Assembly: GCA_029862745.1 (NCBI GenBank)
Contig: JAOTWS010000002.1
Location: 186,001-250,000 of the forward strand
DNA length: 64,000 nt
Reading direction: 5' to 3'
DNA from: Nitrosopumilus sp.
GTDB lineage: Archaea; Thermoproteota; Nitrososphaeria; Nitrososphaerales; Nitrosopumilaceae
Shown here: positions 19,713 through 29,098 of the stretch, piece by piece
Layout of the letters: each line of letters starts with the position of its first letter
Numbering within the stretch: the stretch's first letter is position 1
Made by a program: the position numbers and the translations under genes
The notes under the pieces: generated by a model
Seen by the model: the letters and a program-made list of their open reading frames with translations, nothing else
Database searches by the model: none
What the model was told of the DNA's origin: nothing

Positions 19713-21377
19713 ATGGCACTAATTCAAATATCAAATCAATCAAGTAAAAATTTAGGAAAAAAGTCCACAATTAGATTCACTCAAAGTATATGCCCTGACT
19801 GTAACATGATTTTGGATGCAGAGGTCTTTGAGAGAGATAATAAGGTCTTCATGTCTAAAGTATGCCCAACTCACGGTGAATGTGAGGAGTTGTATTTTGG
19901 CTCTTATGAAATGTATAAAAAATTCAGTACATATTGGATGGATGGTAAAGGTGCTCATTCTCCAAATGTAATGATTGACAAGTGTTCATGTCCAAATAAC
20001 TGTGGATTATGTTCAAACCACCTGTCTCACAGCGGATTAGCAAACATGATCGTAACTAACAGATGTGATTTAACATGCTGGTATTGCTTTTTCTATGTAA
20101 AGAAAGGCCTAGAAGGTGCTTACATGTATGAGCCAGATCATACACAAGTTAGAGCAATGATGAAAACACTAAGAGCTGAAAGACCAATTCCAGGAAACTC
20201 TATGCAGATTACTGGTGGTGAACCAATGCTTAGAGAAGACATTGCTGATGTTATTAAAATAATGAAAGAAGAAGGTGTAGACCACATCCAAATGAATACC
20301 AATGGAATCCGACATGCAATGGATCCAGAAGCTGCAAGAGAAGTAAGATTAGCAGGATGTAACAACTTGTATCTATCTTTTGATGGTGTAACTGCAAGAA
20401 CCAATCCAAAGAATCACTGGGAGATTCCATATGCACTTGATAGTTGCAGAAAAACTGGAACTACTGTAGTATTCGTTCCAACAGTGATCAAATCAATTAA
20501 TGATCATGAATTGGGTGGAATTATTAGATATGCACAAAAGAATATGGATGTAGTTCATGCTGTGAACTTTCAACCAGTATCACTAACTGGAAGAATGGGT
20601 AAAGGAGAACGTGAAAAATATAGAATCACAGTTCCTGACTGTGTTCAAAGAATTGAAGAGCAAACAAACGGTGAAGTAACCGTTGATGACTGGTTCCCAG
20701 TCCCAAGTTGCATGCCACTGACTAATGTAATTGAAGCATTCTCAAGCAAACCTAAATACGAATTGTCGATTCACTTTGCTTGTGGTGCAGGAACATACAT
20801 CTTTGAAGATGCAGATACAAAGAAGTTTGTTCCATTAACAAAATTTTGTGATATTCAAGGGATGTTGGAATTATTTGAAGATAAAGCAGAAGAGATTCGT
20901 TCTGGTAAAAACAAGTACTTTACAATGCTTGAAGTTGTAAGAAAACTTAAGGGCTTTGTTGACACAAAGAAACAACCAGCAGGATTAGATCTAGCAAAAA
21001 TGTTTGGAAATATTCTCATGAAGAGATCATTTGATTCAGTTGGTTCATGGCATGTCAAAGGATTATTCCTTGGTATGATGCACTTTCAAGATAAATACAA
21101 CGAAGATTTGGAAAGACTTCAAAGATGTGATATTCACTATCTTACTCCAGACCTCAGAATAGTTCCATTTTGTGCATTCAATGTAATTCCAGAATGGTAT
21201 AGAGATAGAATCCAAAAGAAATATTCGATTACTGTAGAGGAATGGGAAGAACGAGAAGGCGTTAAATTAGAAGATGGTCTATACAGAGGTCTTATGAGAC
21301 GCGGTGCAGGTGATGAACTTGCAGCTGGCTGTGCAAAGAGTCAGATGTTTCATGATGCCGCACAAGCAACAATGTAA
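19713..21377 (+). CDS. Radical SAM protein, tetraether lipid synthase (Tes) candidate
   Basis: The radical SAM motif CDLTCWYC lies near residue 110 of the longer frame, followed by the SAM-binding GGEP segment (QITGGEPMLRED). Before it stand extra Cys motifs: SICPDC, KVCPTHGE and CSCPNNCGLC. This set matches the MJ0619-type enzymes (Tes) that join two diether tails into GDGT, as described in established work on archaeal lipids. The frame is open from an ATG at 19674, but the TATA box TTATATAT at 19678-19685 lies inside it and 28-35 bases before the ATG at 19713, so the later start is preferred. The substrate assignment is by family resemblance. Confidence 0.85.
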   Translation: MALIQISNQSSKNLGKKSTIRFTQSICPDCNMILDAEVFERDNKVFMSKVCPTHGECEELYFGSYEMYKKFSTYWMDGKGAHSPNVMIDKCSCPNNCGLCSNHLSHSGLANMIVTNRCDLTCWYCFFYVKKGLEGAYMYEPDHTQVRAMMKTLRAERPIPGNSMQITGGEPMLREDIADVIKIMKEEGVDHIQMNTNGIRHAMDPEAAREVRLAGCNNLYLSFDGVTARTNPKNHWEIPYALDSCRKTGTTVVFVPTVIKSINDHELGGIIRYAQKNMDVVHAVNFQPVSLTGRMGKGEREKYRITVPDCVQRIEEQTNGEVTVDDWFPVPSCMPLTNVIEAFSSKPKYELSIHFACGAGTYIFEDADTKKFVPLTKFCDIQGMLELFEDKAEEIRSGKNKYFTMLEVVRKLKGFVDTKKQPAGLDLAKMFGNILMKRSFDSVGSWHVKGLFLGMMHFQDKYNEDLERLQRCDIHYLTPDLRIVPFCAFNVIPEWYRDRIQKKYSITVEEWEEREGVKLEDGLYRGLMRRGAGDELAAGCAKSQMFHDAAQATM

Positions 21378-21443
21378 ATCTAATTTTTAAAAAATTTATT
21401 ATTTTTTTTCAAAAGAATAATAACCATTTAGTTTCAAACGAAT

Positions 21444-23588
21444 TTGTTGATTCTACAATCTCAATTATTTAAAATAAAATTTTTTGATTTTGAGGTAAGG
21501 CATCTACTAATAATTGGAATATTAATTCTAGCATTTTCTATCTCTTTTCTAATTCGCTATCAACCTGCGGAATATGGATTTGAACTAAATGAATTTGATC
21601 CTTTTTTTAATTTCCGTGCTACACAATTTATTGTAGAAAATGGTATTTCTGAATATTTCCAGTGGCACGATGATTTGAGCTGGTATCCAGAAGGGCGTAA
21701 TGTATCAGCAAGTTCACAAGTAATGTTACATACAACAGCAGCTATAACTTATGAAATTTTTGGTGGCAATTTATCATTATATGATTTTACAATTTTATTT
21801 CCTGTGGTTATTGGCTCACTAACGGTAGTGGTAATTTTTGCACTAGTTAGAGTCTTAAGTGGAACTACAGCAGGTCTCTTTGCAGCGTTACTATTTTCCG
21901 TCTCATTACCAATCATCTTGAGAGGAACATTAGGATGGTTCAAATCAGAACCACTGGGAATATTTTATGGATTATTGGGACTCTATTTCTTTTTGAGTGG
22001 CATAAAGTCTAAAAATAAAAAGATTGCAATTTTGAAAGTTATTTCTGGAGGAATATTGATGAGTTTTGGGTTGGCATCTTGGGGAGGAATCCAATTTTTA
22101 ATTATACCTGTTGGATTATTTATTTTAGCTTTACCTTTTGTTAGAAAAGATCATAAATTTTTAATTTGGAGTATTCCGTTATTCACTGCAACATTTCTCT
22201 TAGTGACAAGTATGTTTGAGAGGCCTGGTTTAAATTTTGTATTTGGTTTAGGTGGATTTGCATTAATTGTTCCAAATCTTTTCCTAGTTGTATGTATTTT
22301 TGTACAAAAAATGAGTAAAGAAGAAAATAAACTAAAAAATGGATTGCTTTTATTGATCTCTGTAATTTTAGTGGGTTCCTTTTTAATAACTATAAATGCA
22401 GAATCAAATTTTTTACCATTACCTTCATATCGTTATCTTAATGCAATTAATCCATTTTTAACAACAACAAACCCACTAGTTGACTCAGTTTCTGAGCATG
22501 CTACCACAGCTATAGAACAATCATTTCTATTTCACTCTGTTTTAATGATATTTTCTGGTATTGGTATTTGGTTTATCATATCAAAAAATATCACAAATAT
22601 TGGATCTTTCCTAAAAAATGACTCGATAACATTTGTGTTGATTTTTGCAATAACAGGAGTTTATGTTAGTTCTGCCTTTGTAAGATTGGAAGTATTTGCA
22701 TCAATCTCAATAATACTTCTTTCTTCAATAGGATTATCTATTCTTACAAAAGAATCTTTTAAGAAAAATACAACTACTGTTTCTAAATTTACAAAACCTA
22801 TACAAATTCTTTATTTTGTCGGAATTATAATTATTCTCATGGTTCCGTTAGTGTTACCTGCTAATGGCAACTGGATTACACTCTCTGATGTCCCACCAAC
22901 AATTTTGACTGGTGGTACTCAATTCCAAGTGGCAACAGATGATTGGAAAGATTCTCTAGAGTGGATTAAGTTAAATACGCCAAAAGACTCTGTCGTGGCT
23001 GCATGGTGGGATTATGGCTATTGGATAACTACGCTCTCTGAAAGATCCACACTAGCAGATAATGCAACAATAGATACAAAACGAATACAAAACATTGCAA
23101 AATCTTTCCTAGCTACGCCTGATGAAAGTTGGCATATGCTAAATGAAATGGGAGCTGATTATATTGTTATGTTCATTGCAGGTGAAAAATTAAATGTAGA
23201 TCATGAAGGAATGCCACTTTACATATTAGGCGGAGGTGGAGATGAATCTAAAAAACAATGGTTTATGAGAATTGCAGAAGAACCGGTGGAAAAATATGTC
23301 CATGTAGATGGTATTAGTGGAACCGATTATTTTTGGAATGAAACATTGCTTGGTAAAATGATTCCTTTTACTATTCTAGCTTATCATAATTTCCAAACTC
23401 AACAACAATCTGAAATATTTTTACCTGGATTTACAGAAATTCTTACTCCTGAAATAAAATATCTTGCTGATGGAGATGGCCCTTTCAAATTTGTTTATGC
23501 GTCACCAAGTGTAATTAATGCAAAAAATGGTCCTATGATTGGTGTATTTGTTTATGAAGTAAACAAAGATTATGCTTCAGAAAAATAG
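21444..23588 (+). CDS. aglB: STT3/AglB oligosaccharyltransferase
   Basis: Membrane enzyme that transfers a lipid-linked glycan to Asn of secreted proteins. About a dozen hydrophobic helices fill the first 470 residues. The first acidic motif is in ELNEFDPFFNFRAT, and the catalytic WWDYG motif appears as VVAAWWDYGYWIT near residue 515, in the exterior C-terminal domain. 714 residues is normal for AglB. The start is TTG (21444 or 21447). Located just upstream of the sugar cluster, which may supply its glycan. Confidence 0.95.
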   Translation: MLILQSQLFKIKFFDFEVRHLLIIGILILAFSISFLIRYQPAEYGFELNEFDPFFNFRATQFIVENGISEYFQWHDDLSWYPEGRNVSASSQVMLHTTAAITYEIFGGNLSLYDFTILFPVVIGSLTVVVIFALVRVLSGTTAGLFAALLFSVSLPIILRGTLGWFKSEPLGIFYGLLGLYFFLSGIKSKNKKIAILKVISGGILMSFGLASWGGIQFLIIPVGLFILALPFVRKDHKFLIWSIPLFTATFLLVTSMFERPGLNFVFGLGGFALIVPNLFLVVCIFVQKMSKEENKLKNGLLLLISVILVGSFLITINAESNFLPLPSYRYLNAINPFLTTTNPLVDSVSEHATTAIEQSFLFHSVLMIFSGIGIWFIISKNITNIGSFLKNDSITFVLIFAITGVYVSSAFVRLEVFASISIILLSSIGLSILTKESFKKNTTTVSKFTKPIQILYFVGIIIILMVPLVLPANGNWITLSDVPPTILTGGTQFQVATDDWKDSLEWIKLNTPKDSVVAAWWDYGYWITTLSERSTLADNATIDTKRIQNIAKSFLATPDESWHMLNEMGADYIVMFIAGEKLNVDHEGMPLYILGGGGDESKKQWFMRIAEEPVEKYVHVDGISGTDYFWNETLLGKMIPFTILAYHNFQTQQQSEIFLPGFTEILTPEIKYLADGDGPFKFVYASPSVINAKNGPMIGVFVYEVNKDYASEK

Positions 23589-23613
23589 TTCAAAAATCAA
23601 TTATGTTAAGAAA

Positions 23614-24012
23614 TTAATTACTTTGACCTTGACCTGATTCAATTTTTTTAAGCATTTTTCGTAATTCTTGAATTTCTTCCTTTGTTGCTGTTCCCATTTG
23701 AATGTCAATAATTGTTCCTAAAACTCTACAAAACAACGGACTTTGTTTTAATGATACATCTGCCTCAATTTTTAATTGTGTTTTTCTATGCCAAGCACCT
23801 ATTCCAATTGCTATAGGGATATATAATAAAATAAAAACCACTACAAAAATCCATAAACTAGAAAAAATCTCATTTAATTCTGGAATTTGTTCTATTAATA
23901 ACCTGTAAAAAATTAAAATAAAGTTTGCAAATGATAGAGCAAAAATCAAATAATAACTATGACCCTGTCTAAAGTCAAACCATCGTCGTCTAATGAAATT
24001 TTTATCCAACAA
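23614..24012 (-). CDS. Two-helix membrane protein, unknown
   Basis: 132 residues. Two hydrophobic spans (about 22-40 and 53-72) form a hairpin after a basic N-terminus (NFIRRRWFDFRQGH), and a charged cytoplasmic-looking helix (TKEEIQELRKMLKKIES) ends the protein. The RxWFDFRxGH start is seen in small thaumarchaeal membrane proteins, but I cannot name a family. Convergent with aglB. Confidence 0.6.
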   Translation of the reverse strand: MLDKNFIRRRWFDFRQGHSYYLIFALSFANFILIFYRLLIEQIPELNEIFSSLWIFVVVFILLYIPIAIGIGAWHRKTQLKIEADVSLKQSPLFCRVLGTIIDIQMGTATKEEIQELRKMLKKIESGQGQSN

Positions 24013-24134
24013 AAAATTAATACTAATTACAATGTTAATAATAGAGTGTAAATTTTTTTTACGTATATATGAAAATATACTAGTTTTTGAATATATGAAT
24101 TATAATATAAGTAGAAAATGATTATTTTTTAATC

Positions 24135-25349
24135 ATGCAAATGGATGAATTACAAATAGAAAAAATAACAAATATTCTTACATTACGATATAGTCCCTCT
24201 AAAAATTTCTTTTTGCCTAAAATGAAACCTTCAGATTTTAATTCTAAATTAAATATTGATCATACATCACAAGTTGAATTTCTTCTAAAAAATTCTATAA
24301 CTCAATTCATTAACAAAAAAAACCCAAAAAATATCTGTATAGCTTTAAGCGGTGGAATTGATTCTATAACTGTTTTATCTCTAGTTAAAGAATTATTTCC
24401 AGAATTAATTATTAATGCAATTAGTTTTGGTTTTGATGAAAATGATTATGATGTAGAAAAAGCAAAAGAAATTTCTCAAAAATTTGATATTGGTTTCGAA
24501 TCAGTCATTTTTACTAACTTTATGAATAATTTACCTGAACAAATTTCAATAATTCAAGAACCTAAAATTAATTATTATTGGTATGCTGTAGCAAAAAAAG
24601 CCAAGGAAAAATCTAATTTTTTATTAACAGGGGATGGATCTGATGAAATATTTGGAGGTTATACTTTTAGATATTCAAAATTTCTTGAAATTATGCAAAA
24701 CTCTTTTTCTTGGAAAGAAAGAGTAAAATCATATTTAGAATGTCATAATCGAGATTGGGTACCTGATCAAGAAAAAATATTTGGTAAAAAATTAAATTTC
24801 TCATGGGAAAAAATTTACAAAATTTTTAAACCATATTTTAATAATAAATTAACTCCATTAGAACAAGTTTTTCTTGCAGATTATATGGGGAAACTAATGT
24901 TTGATTGGATGCCTTCTTATTCAAAAATTTATTCTTATCTTGATTTAGAAGGATTTTCACCAATGCTTGATTCTGATTTAATTCAATATTCTAGTTCTAT
25001 TCCAATAGAAAAAAAATTTGACAAAAAAACTAATATGGGAAAATTAATTCTGAGAGAAATTTTAAACAATAAAAATATCTCTCTTGATTCAACCAAAAAA
25101 GGATTCACTCCAAATTTTTCTTCTTTTTGGAATATTTATGGAAAAGAAATAACTTCAAGTTATCTACGTGACGCTAGAATTATTAGAGATAACTGGGTTT
25201 CACAAAACTGGGTAAATTCTGCATTAAAAATTATTGATGAAACAAATGACATCCGTTATATTAATAAATTACTTCATGTAATCTCTTTTGAAATTTGGTA
25301 TAGATTATTTATTACAAAAGAGATGGTTTCAACAGATAAGCTACTTTAA
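24135..25349 (+). CDS. Asparagine synthase-like amidotransferase domain, no glutaminase
   Basis: 404 residues with the PP-loop ATP site ALSGGIDSITVLSL near residue 75 and the synthase signature LLTGDGSDEIFGGYTFRY near 160, plus KKGFTPNF near 320. The N-terminal Cys-dependent glutaminase domain of AsnB is missing, so ammonia must come from elsewhere, or the enzyme joins another nucleophile. Next to glycosyltransferases such proteins may amidate a sugar acid (inference). Strongly AT-rich like the neighbouring glycan genes. Confidence 0.8.
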   Translation: MQMDELQIEKITNILTLRYSPSKNFFLPKMKPSDFNSKLNIDHTSQVEFLLKNSITQFINKKNPKNICIALSGGIDSITVLSLVKELFPELIINAISFGFDENDYDVEKAKEISQKFDIGFESVIFTNFMNNLPEQISIIQEPKINYYWYAVAKKAKEKSNFLLTGDGSDEIFGGYTFRYSKFLEIMQNSFSWKERVKSYLECHNRDWVPDQEKIFGKKLNFSWEKIYKIFKPYFNNKLTPLEQVFLADYMGKLMFDWMPSYSKIYSYLDLEGFSPMLDSDLIQYSSSIPIEKKFDKKTNMGKLILREILNNKNISLDSTKKGFTPNFSSFWNIYGKEITSSYLRDARIIRDNWVSQNWVNSALKIIDETNDIRYINKLLHVISFEIWYRLFITKEMVSTDKLL

Positions 25350-25386
25350 TCATCTCAAGTTTTGAATTATTGACTATTTCTAATAT

Positions 25387-26241
25387 TTATGAATATGATT
25401 TCTTTTGGAAATTATAAAAAATATTTGTTTTGAGAAATTTAATAATTAGTTGTTTTTGATAGTCACGAATATCATTTCTTATTTCTTTAGGAAATGAAGA
25501 AAAATATCCACTCTTAGCAGGTTTGTATGTTAAATATTTCCAAAACATATTGAATACACCTTTGTGATGAATTGCTTTATTTTTCAATAATTCCATACAA
25601 CATCTACCTATAACAAAAAGTGGATGATATCCTAATGCTTTCATTCCTCTGCCGAATTCTTCAAAATTATGCCCATGACCCAATTCTTCTCTATGTTCTA
25701 ACAATGCATTCTTGAATACTCGAATTTCATATCCTTGTAATAAGGCTCTGTAAAGTATTTCTGATTCATATCCCATAATTTCATAGTATTTGTCATAATT
25801 TTTGAAAAAGAATGACTGTTTAACCAATCTGCCTCCTCCATGAGGAACTTTTGTTTTAAATGGAATATGATCACCTGAACAAATTACTAATTTTGGATTT
25901 TTTTCAAATTCATTTATTAATTTTTTGACATAGTCATTTTCATAAACTACATCACCTGCGCCAATCATATGAAAATCATAATCTTTTGTTAAACACATAT
26001 TCCATAATGTTGGAATTCTAGAATAATCTCTAGTTTTACTGTCTGTATGAATCACATTAATTAATTCTGGATTTTGTTTTTTATAATTATCCAAAATCTG
26101 ACCTGTTTTATCTGACGAACCGTCATTGACAACACAAATTTTTTTGGGTTTGTGTGATTGATTAATTACACTTTCCATAACATCTGAAATAGAATCTTCA
26201 GAATCTCTAACACAAAAAAAATGATAATATGTTTTTTCCAT
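25387..26241 (-). CDS. Family 2 glycosyltransferase
   Basis: 284 residues with a GT-A start: CVNDGSSDKTGQILDN (nucleotide-binding Asp) near residue 37 and DFHMIGAGDVVYEND near 90 in the place of the DxD site (here GAGD). A helical C-terminus with a weakly hydrophobic part follows. Third gene of a minus-strand unit GT4, deacetylase-like, GT2. The sugar and acceptor cannot be predicted. Confidence 0.85.
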   Translation of the reverse strand: MEKTYYHFFCVRDSEDSISDVMESVINQSHKPKKICVVNDGSSDKTGQILDNYKKQNPELINVIHTDSKTRDYSRIPTLWNMCLTKDYDFHMIGAGDVVYENDYVKKLINEFEKNPKLVICSGDHIPFKTKVPHGGGRLVKQSFFFKNYDKYYEIMGYESEILYRALLQGYEIRVFKNALLEHREELGHGHNFEEFGRGMKALGYHPLFVIGRCCMELLKNKAIHHKGVFNMFWKYLTYKPAKSGYFSSFPKEIRNDIRDYQKQLIIKFLKTNIFYNFQKKSYS

Positions 26242-26298
26242 ATTTTAATTAGATCATCACATAATAAAAAATAACATATCTAATTTTGGTCATATTTA

Positions 26299-27039
26299 TT
26301 ATAACATTATCTTTTGATAGTATTTTTTTAATAATGCTTTATGATGCATTATTTCCATATCTATTTTTTTTTCCTCATCTTTTTTTAATTCTTTAAATGC
26401 AAGATCTGTTGATTTATAGTCATTAACCCACCAAATAGGATGAGTGAGGATCTGTAATTTTTCATGTTTATTGATATGTTTACACATACATCCTTCTCGC
26501 CAATAACGACCACTATCACTAATGTATTTTGTTTGTTTTAGGATTTCAGGATCTCTTGAATCAATAAACCCTTCATTTTTTAAATTTATAAAAATTTCTC
26601 TTGTTTCTGATGGAACATGCTGTGAAACAGAAAAAATTTTTTTTTGAATTATGAGTTCTAACATTTCAATTTCCTTTTTTATAATATGAATTTCTTCTTT
26701 AGATGATTCTGGAAAAAAATCTGTATCATAGTGTAATCCAATCTCATGTCCCAAATCTGATATTTCTTTGATTATTTTTGTATTTGACTTTGAAAGTGCA
26801 TTGTAATAGCTACTATGTAATAAAATGAAATATGTAGCTCTTAAACCATGTTCCTTTTCCAACTTTGCCATCTTTAACGCATAATCTAATGAAATATCGA
26901 CATCATGACGTAAAATTAAAAATTTTTTATATTGTTTGAGTTTATTATATTCTCCAACAGTACCAATAAAATATTCTTGTTTTAATAAAGTTAAAACTTC
27001 AAAATAATGTTTACAACTGAATTCACAATCCAAATTCAT
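26299..27039 (-). CDS. Polysaccharide deacetylase-like protein, copy A
   Basis: 246 residues. The NodB-like pattern is seen as LILRHDVDISLDYALK near residue 43 (HD-x-D) and LGHEIGLHYDTDFF near 95 (HxxxH), which suits a metal-dependent polysaccharide deacetylase of the WbmS-like type. Residues from about 12 to 210 are identical to copy B (28328-29098) but for one Lys/Asn change; only the first 11 and last 40 residues differ. It lies between GT4 and GT2 on the same strand. Confidence 0.85.
   Translation of the reverse strand: MNLDCEFSCKHYFEVLTLLKQEYFIGTVGEYNKLKQYKKFLILRHDVDISLDYALKMAKLEKEHGLRATYFILLHSSYYNALSKSNTKIIKEISDLGHEIGLHYDTDFFPESSKEEIHIIKKEIEMLELIIQKKIFSVSQHVPSETREIFINLKNEGFIDSRDPEILKQTKYISDSGRYWREGCMCKHINKHEKLQILTHPIWWVNDYKSTDLAFKELKKDEEKKIDMEIMHHKALLKKYYQKIML
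26422..27009 (-). repeat. 588-bp inverted repeat, left arm
   Basis: Reverse-complement identical to 28364-28951 over 588 bases by direct reading, with one visible substitution (a Lys codon AAA here, Asn AAT in the other arm). The arms end sharply inside the two deacetylase-like genes and enclose 1,354 bases with the GT4 gene and the divergent promoter region. Confidence 0.97.
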
Positions 27040-27106
27040 AGTTTGGATATTTTAAATAACTATTAGTATATTAGCATATCAAAGCCAAATTTATTATAAA
27101 AATAAG

Positions 27107-28195
27107 TTATGAAATTTTATTTACATTTCCTCCATCGATAATTTTTTTATAAATTGAAATACTTTTGAAAATAATGCTTTTTGGAGAATGATGCTTAACT
27201 ACCCATTCTCTTCCTCTTTTCCCTATATTTTTTCTGAATTCTTTATCTTTTAAAACCTGTAAATTCTTCAAAATATCTTTGTGATTTTTGCAATGCAATA
27301 CTGGTGGATCTTCATCATGTAAATTTTCATAGATATCTGGAGGGCAATTTACCAAAAGTGGTTTACCACATGCTAATGATTCACAACCAATACCTCCCAA
27401 TCCAGATAAAATAAATTGATCAGCTATTATGTCAGCATGGATATATTGCCATCTTAATTCTTCATAATTTAAAGGGCCTTTGATGAATTTAACATTATTT
27501 TTTAATCTCAATCTTTCAACAAGCCTATGTGTATTTTCTGAATCAACACCTCTATCAATAATTGTCAAAATAGAATCCGGTGAATTTTTTATAAATTCTG
27601 CAAAAGCTTCAATTAAAATATTATTTCCCTTAAATTTAAAATTAAGATTTGTAGGATGAAAAATTGTCAAAGTTGAGTTGTTATTCAAATTTGAATCATC
27701 TGGTTTAAAATAATCTGTATCCCACATGATTGGAACAAAAATACCTGTATGAATATTTAATTTTTGTAATAAAACCTTGTCTGGTGGCGTAGTGAAAAAT
27801 ATTGTTTTAGGTTTTCTTAGTGCTCTTTTCATTAATATGCCTCTAAGTGAATTAGAAAATGCTATTTCACTTAGGTCGCTTCCTACAATTTGAGGAACAT
27901 ACTTTTTTCTTGAAATATATGCAAAAATTGTAAAATCATATTGAGATTGTATTAGATCATATTTTTTATCCTGCATAATCTTTAGAATTCTTCTTTTCCA
28001 ACCTGATTTACCTTGCTGATAAAATTTTATCCAATCAGGATATTTCCCGTTCAAACTAGAATCAGTTTTTAATGGATCATACACACTAGGTGGATTTGAC
28101 TCCATTAGCAAATCTGCAGAGATACCTATTTTTTGTAAATACTTACAATTTAGATAACCTACATTAGCAATATTCCCTGCAAATAAAATTTTCAT
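27107..28195 (-). CDS. GT4-type glycosyltransferase inside the inverted repeat
   Basis: 362 residues with a GT-B layout: N-terminal Rossmann start (KILFAGNIANVGYLNCKYL) and a C-terminal donor-binding motif LSGLGGIGCESLACGKPLLV near residue 265. It is the first gene of the minus-strand unit and is flanked on both sides by the 588-bp repeat arms. Inversion would place it on the plus strand ahead of copy B and the LpxD-like gene. Confidence 0.87.
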   Translation of the reverse strand: MKILFAGNIANVGYLNCKYLQKIGISADLLMESNPPSVYDPLKTDSSLNGKYPDWIKFYQQGKSGWKRRILKIMQDKKYDLIQSQYDFTIFAYISRKKYVPQIVGSDLSEIAFSNSLRGILMKRALRKPKTIFFTTPPDKVLLQKLNIHTGIFVPIMWDTDYFKPDDSNLNNNSTLTIFHPTNLNFKFKGNNILIEAFAEFIKNSPDSILTIIDRGVDSENTHRLVERLRLKNNVKFIKGPLNYEELRWQYIHADIIADQFILSGLGGIGCESLACGKPLLVNCPPDIYENLHDEDPPVLHCKNHKDILKNLQVLKDKEFRKNIGKRGREWVVKHHSPKSIIFKSISIYKKIIDGGNVNKIS

Positions 28196-28327
28196 ACTTT
28201 TTTAAGCTATCAATTTAAATTTAAATCAGTCATTATCTTAACTTTTGTTAAAAATAAATAATTTTATTACTAGTTTTTTGTAATGCATTTAAAATATAAC
28301 TAAAATTAAAATTTAATAGTGAAAAAA

Positions 28328-29098
28328 ATGGAAATATTAAAAAATTGTAGTTTTTCCTTAGATCATTATTTTGAAGTTTTAACTTTATTAAAACAAGAAT
28401 ATTTTATTGGTACTGTTGGAGAATATAATAAACTCAAACAATATAAAAATTTTTTAATTTTACGTCATGATGTCGATATTTCATTAGATTATGCGTTAAA
28501 GATGGCAAAGTTGGAAAAGGAACATGGTTTAAGAGCTACATATTTCATTTTATTACATAGTAGCTATTACAATGCACTTTCAAAGTCAAATACAAAAATA
28601 ATCAAAGAAATATCAGATTTGGGACATGAGATTGGATTACACTATGATACAGATTTTTTTCCAGAATCATCTAAAGAAGAAATTCATATTATAAAAAAGG
28701 AAATTGAAATGTTAGAACTCATAATTCAAAAAAAAATTTTTTCTGTTTCACAGCATGTTCCATCAGAAACAAGAGAAATTTTTATAAATTTAAAAAATGA
28801 AGGGTTTATTGATTCAAGAGATCCTGAAATCCTAAAACAAACAAAATACATTAGTGATAGTGGTCGTTATTGGCGAGAAGGATGTATGTGTAAACATATC
28901 AATAAACATGAAAAATTACAGATCCTCACTCATCCTATTTGGTGGGTTAATAAATTTGATACACGTAAAGATGTATTATTAGAATTTGAAAAAAATGAGA
29001 TAGAAAAAATTGATTTAAAAATTAATGAATATAAAGAAATGGTTAATAGATTATTAATTAAATTAAAAGCACCCAGTGATGAATTTGAAAAAATGTGA
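28328..29098 (+). CDS. Polysaccharide deacetylase-like protein, copy B
   Basis: Paralogue of copy A with the same HDVD and HEIGLH motifs; unique N-terminus (MEILKNCSFSLD) and C-terminus. ATG at 28328 is preferred to a GTG at 28319: it matches the copy A length, and a TATA-like TTAAAATATAAC ends about 28 bases upstream. It overlaps the LpxD-like gene by 23 bases, so the two are co-transcribed. The near-zero divergence from copy A points to recent duplication or continuing gene conversion. Confidence 0.85.
   Translation: MEILKNCSFSLDHYFEVLTLLKQEYFIGTVGEYNKLKQYKNFLILRHDVDISLDYALKMAKLEKEHGLRATYFILLHSSYYNALSKSNTKIIKEISDLGHEIGLHYDTDFFPESSKEEIHIIKKEIEMLELIIQKKIFSVSQHVPSETREIFINLKNEGFIDSRDPEILKQTKYISDSGRYWREGCMCKHINKHEKLQILTHPIWWVNKFDTRKDVLLEFEKNEIEKIDLKINEYKEMVNRLLIKLKAPSDEFEKM
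28364..28951 (+). repeat. 588-bp inverted repeat, right arm
   Basis: Partner of 26422-27009. The common stretch starts at CATTATTTTGAAG and ends at GGTGGGTTAAT; beyond both points the flanks are unrelated. The sharp edges inside coding sequence mean that recombination would yield two full-length chimeric deacetylase-like genes. Confidence 0.97.

Noticed and set aside
26422-28951. Insertion sequence or composite transposon bounded by the inverted repeat
   Set aside because: The repeat arms are parts of sugar-modifying genes, and no transposase or target duplication was seen.
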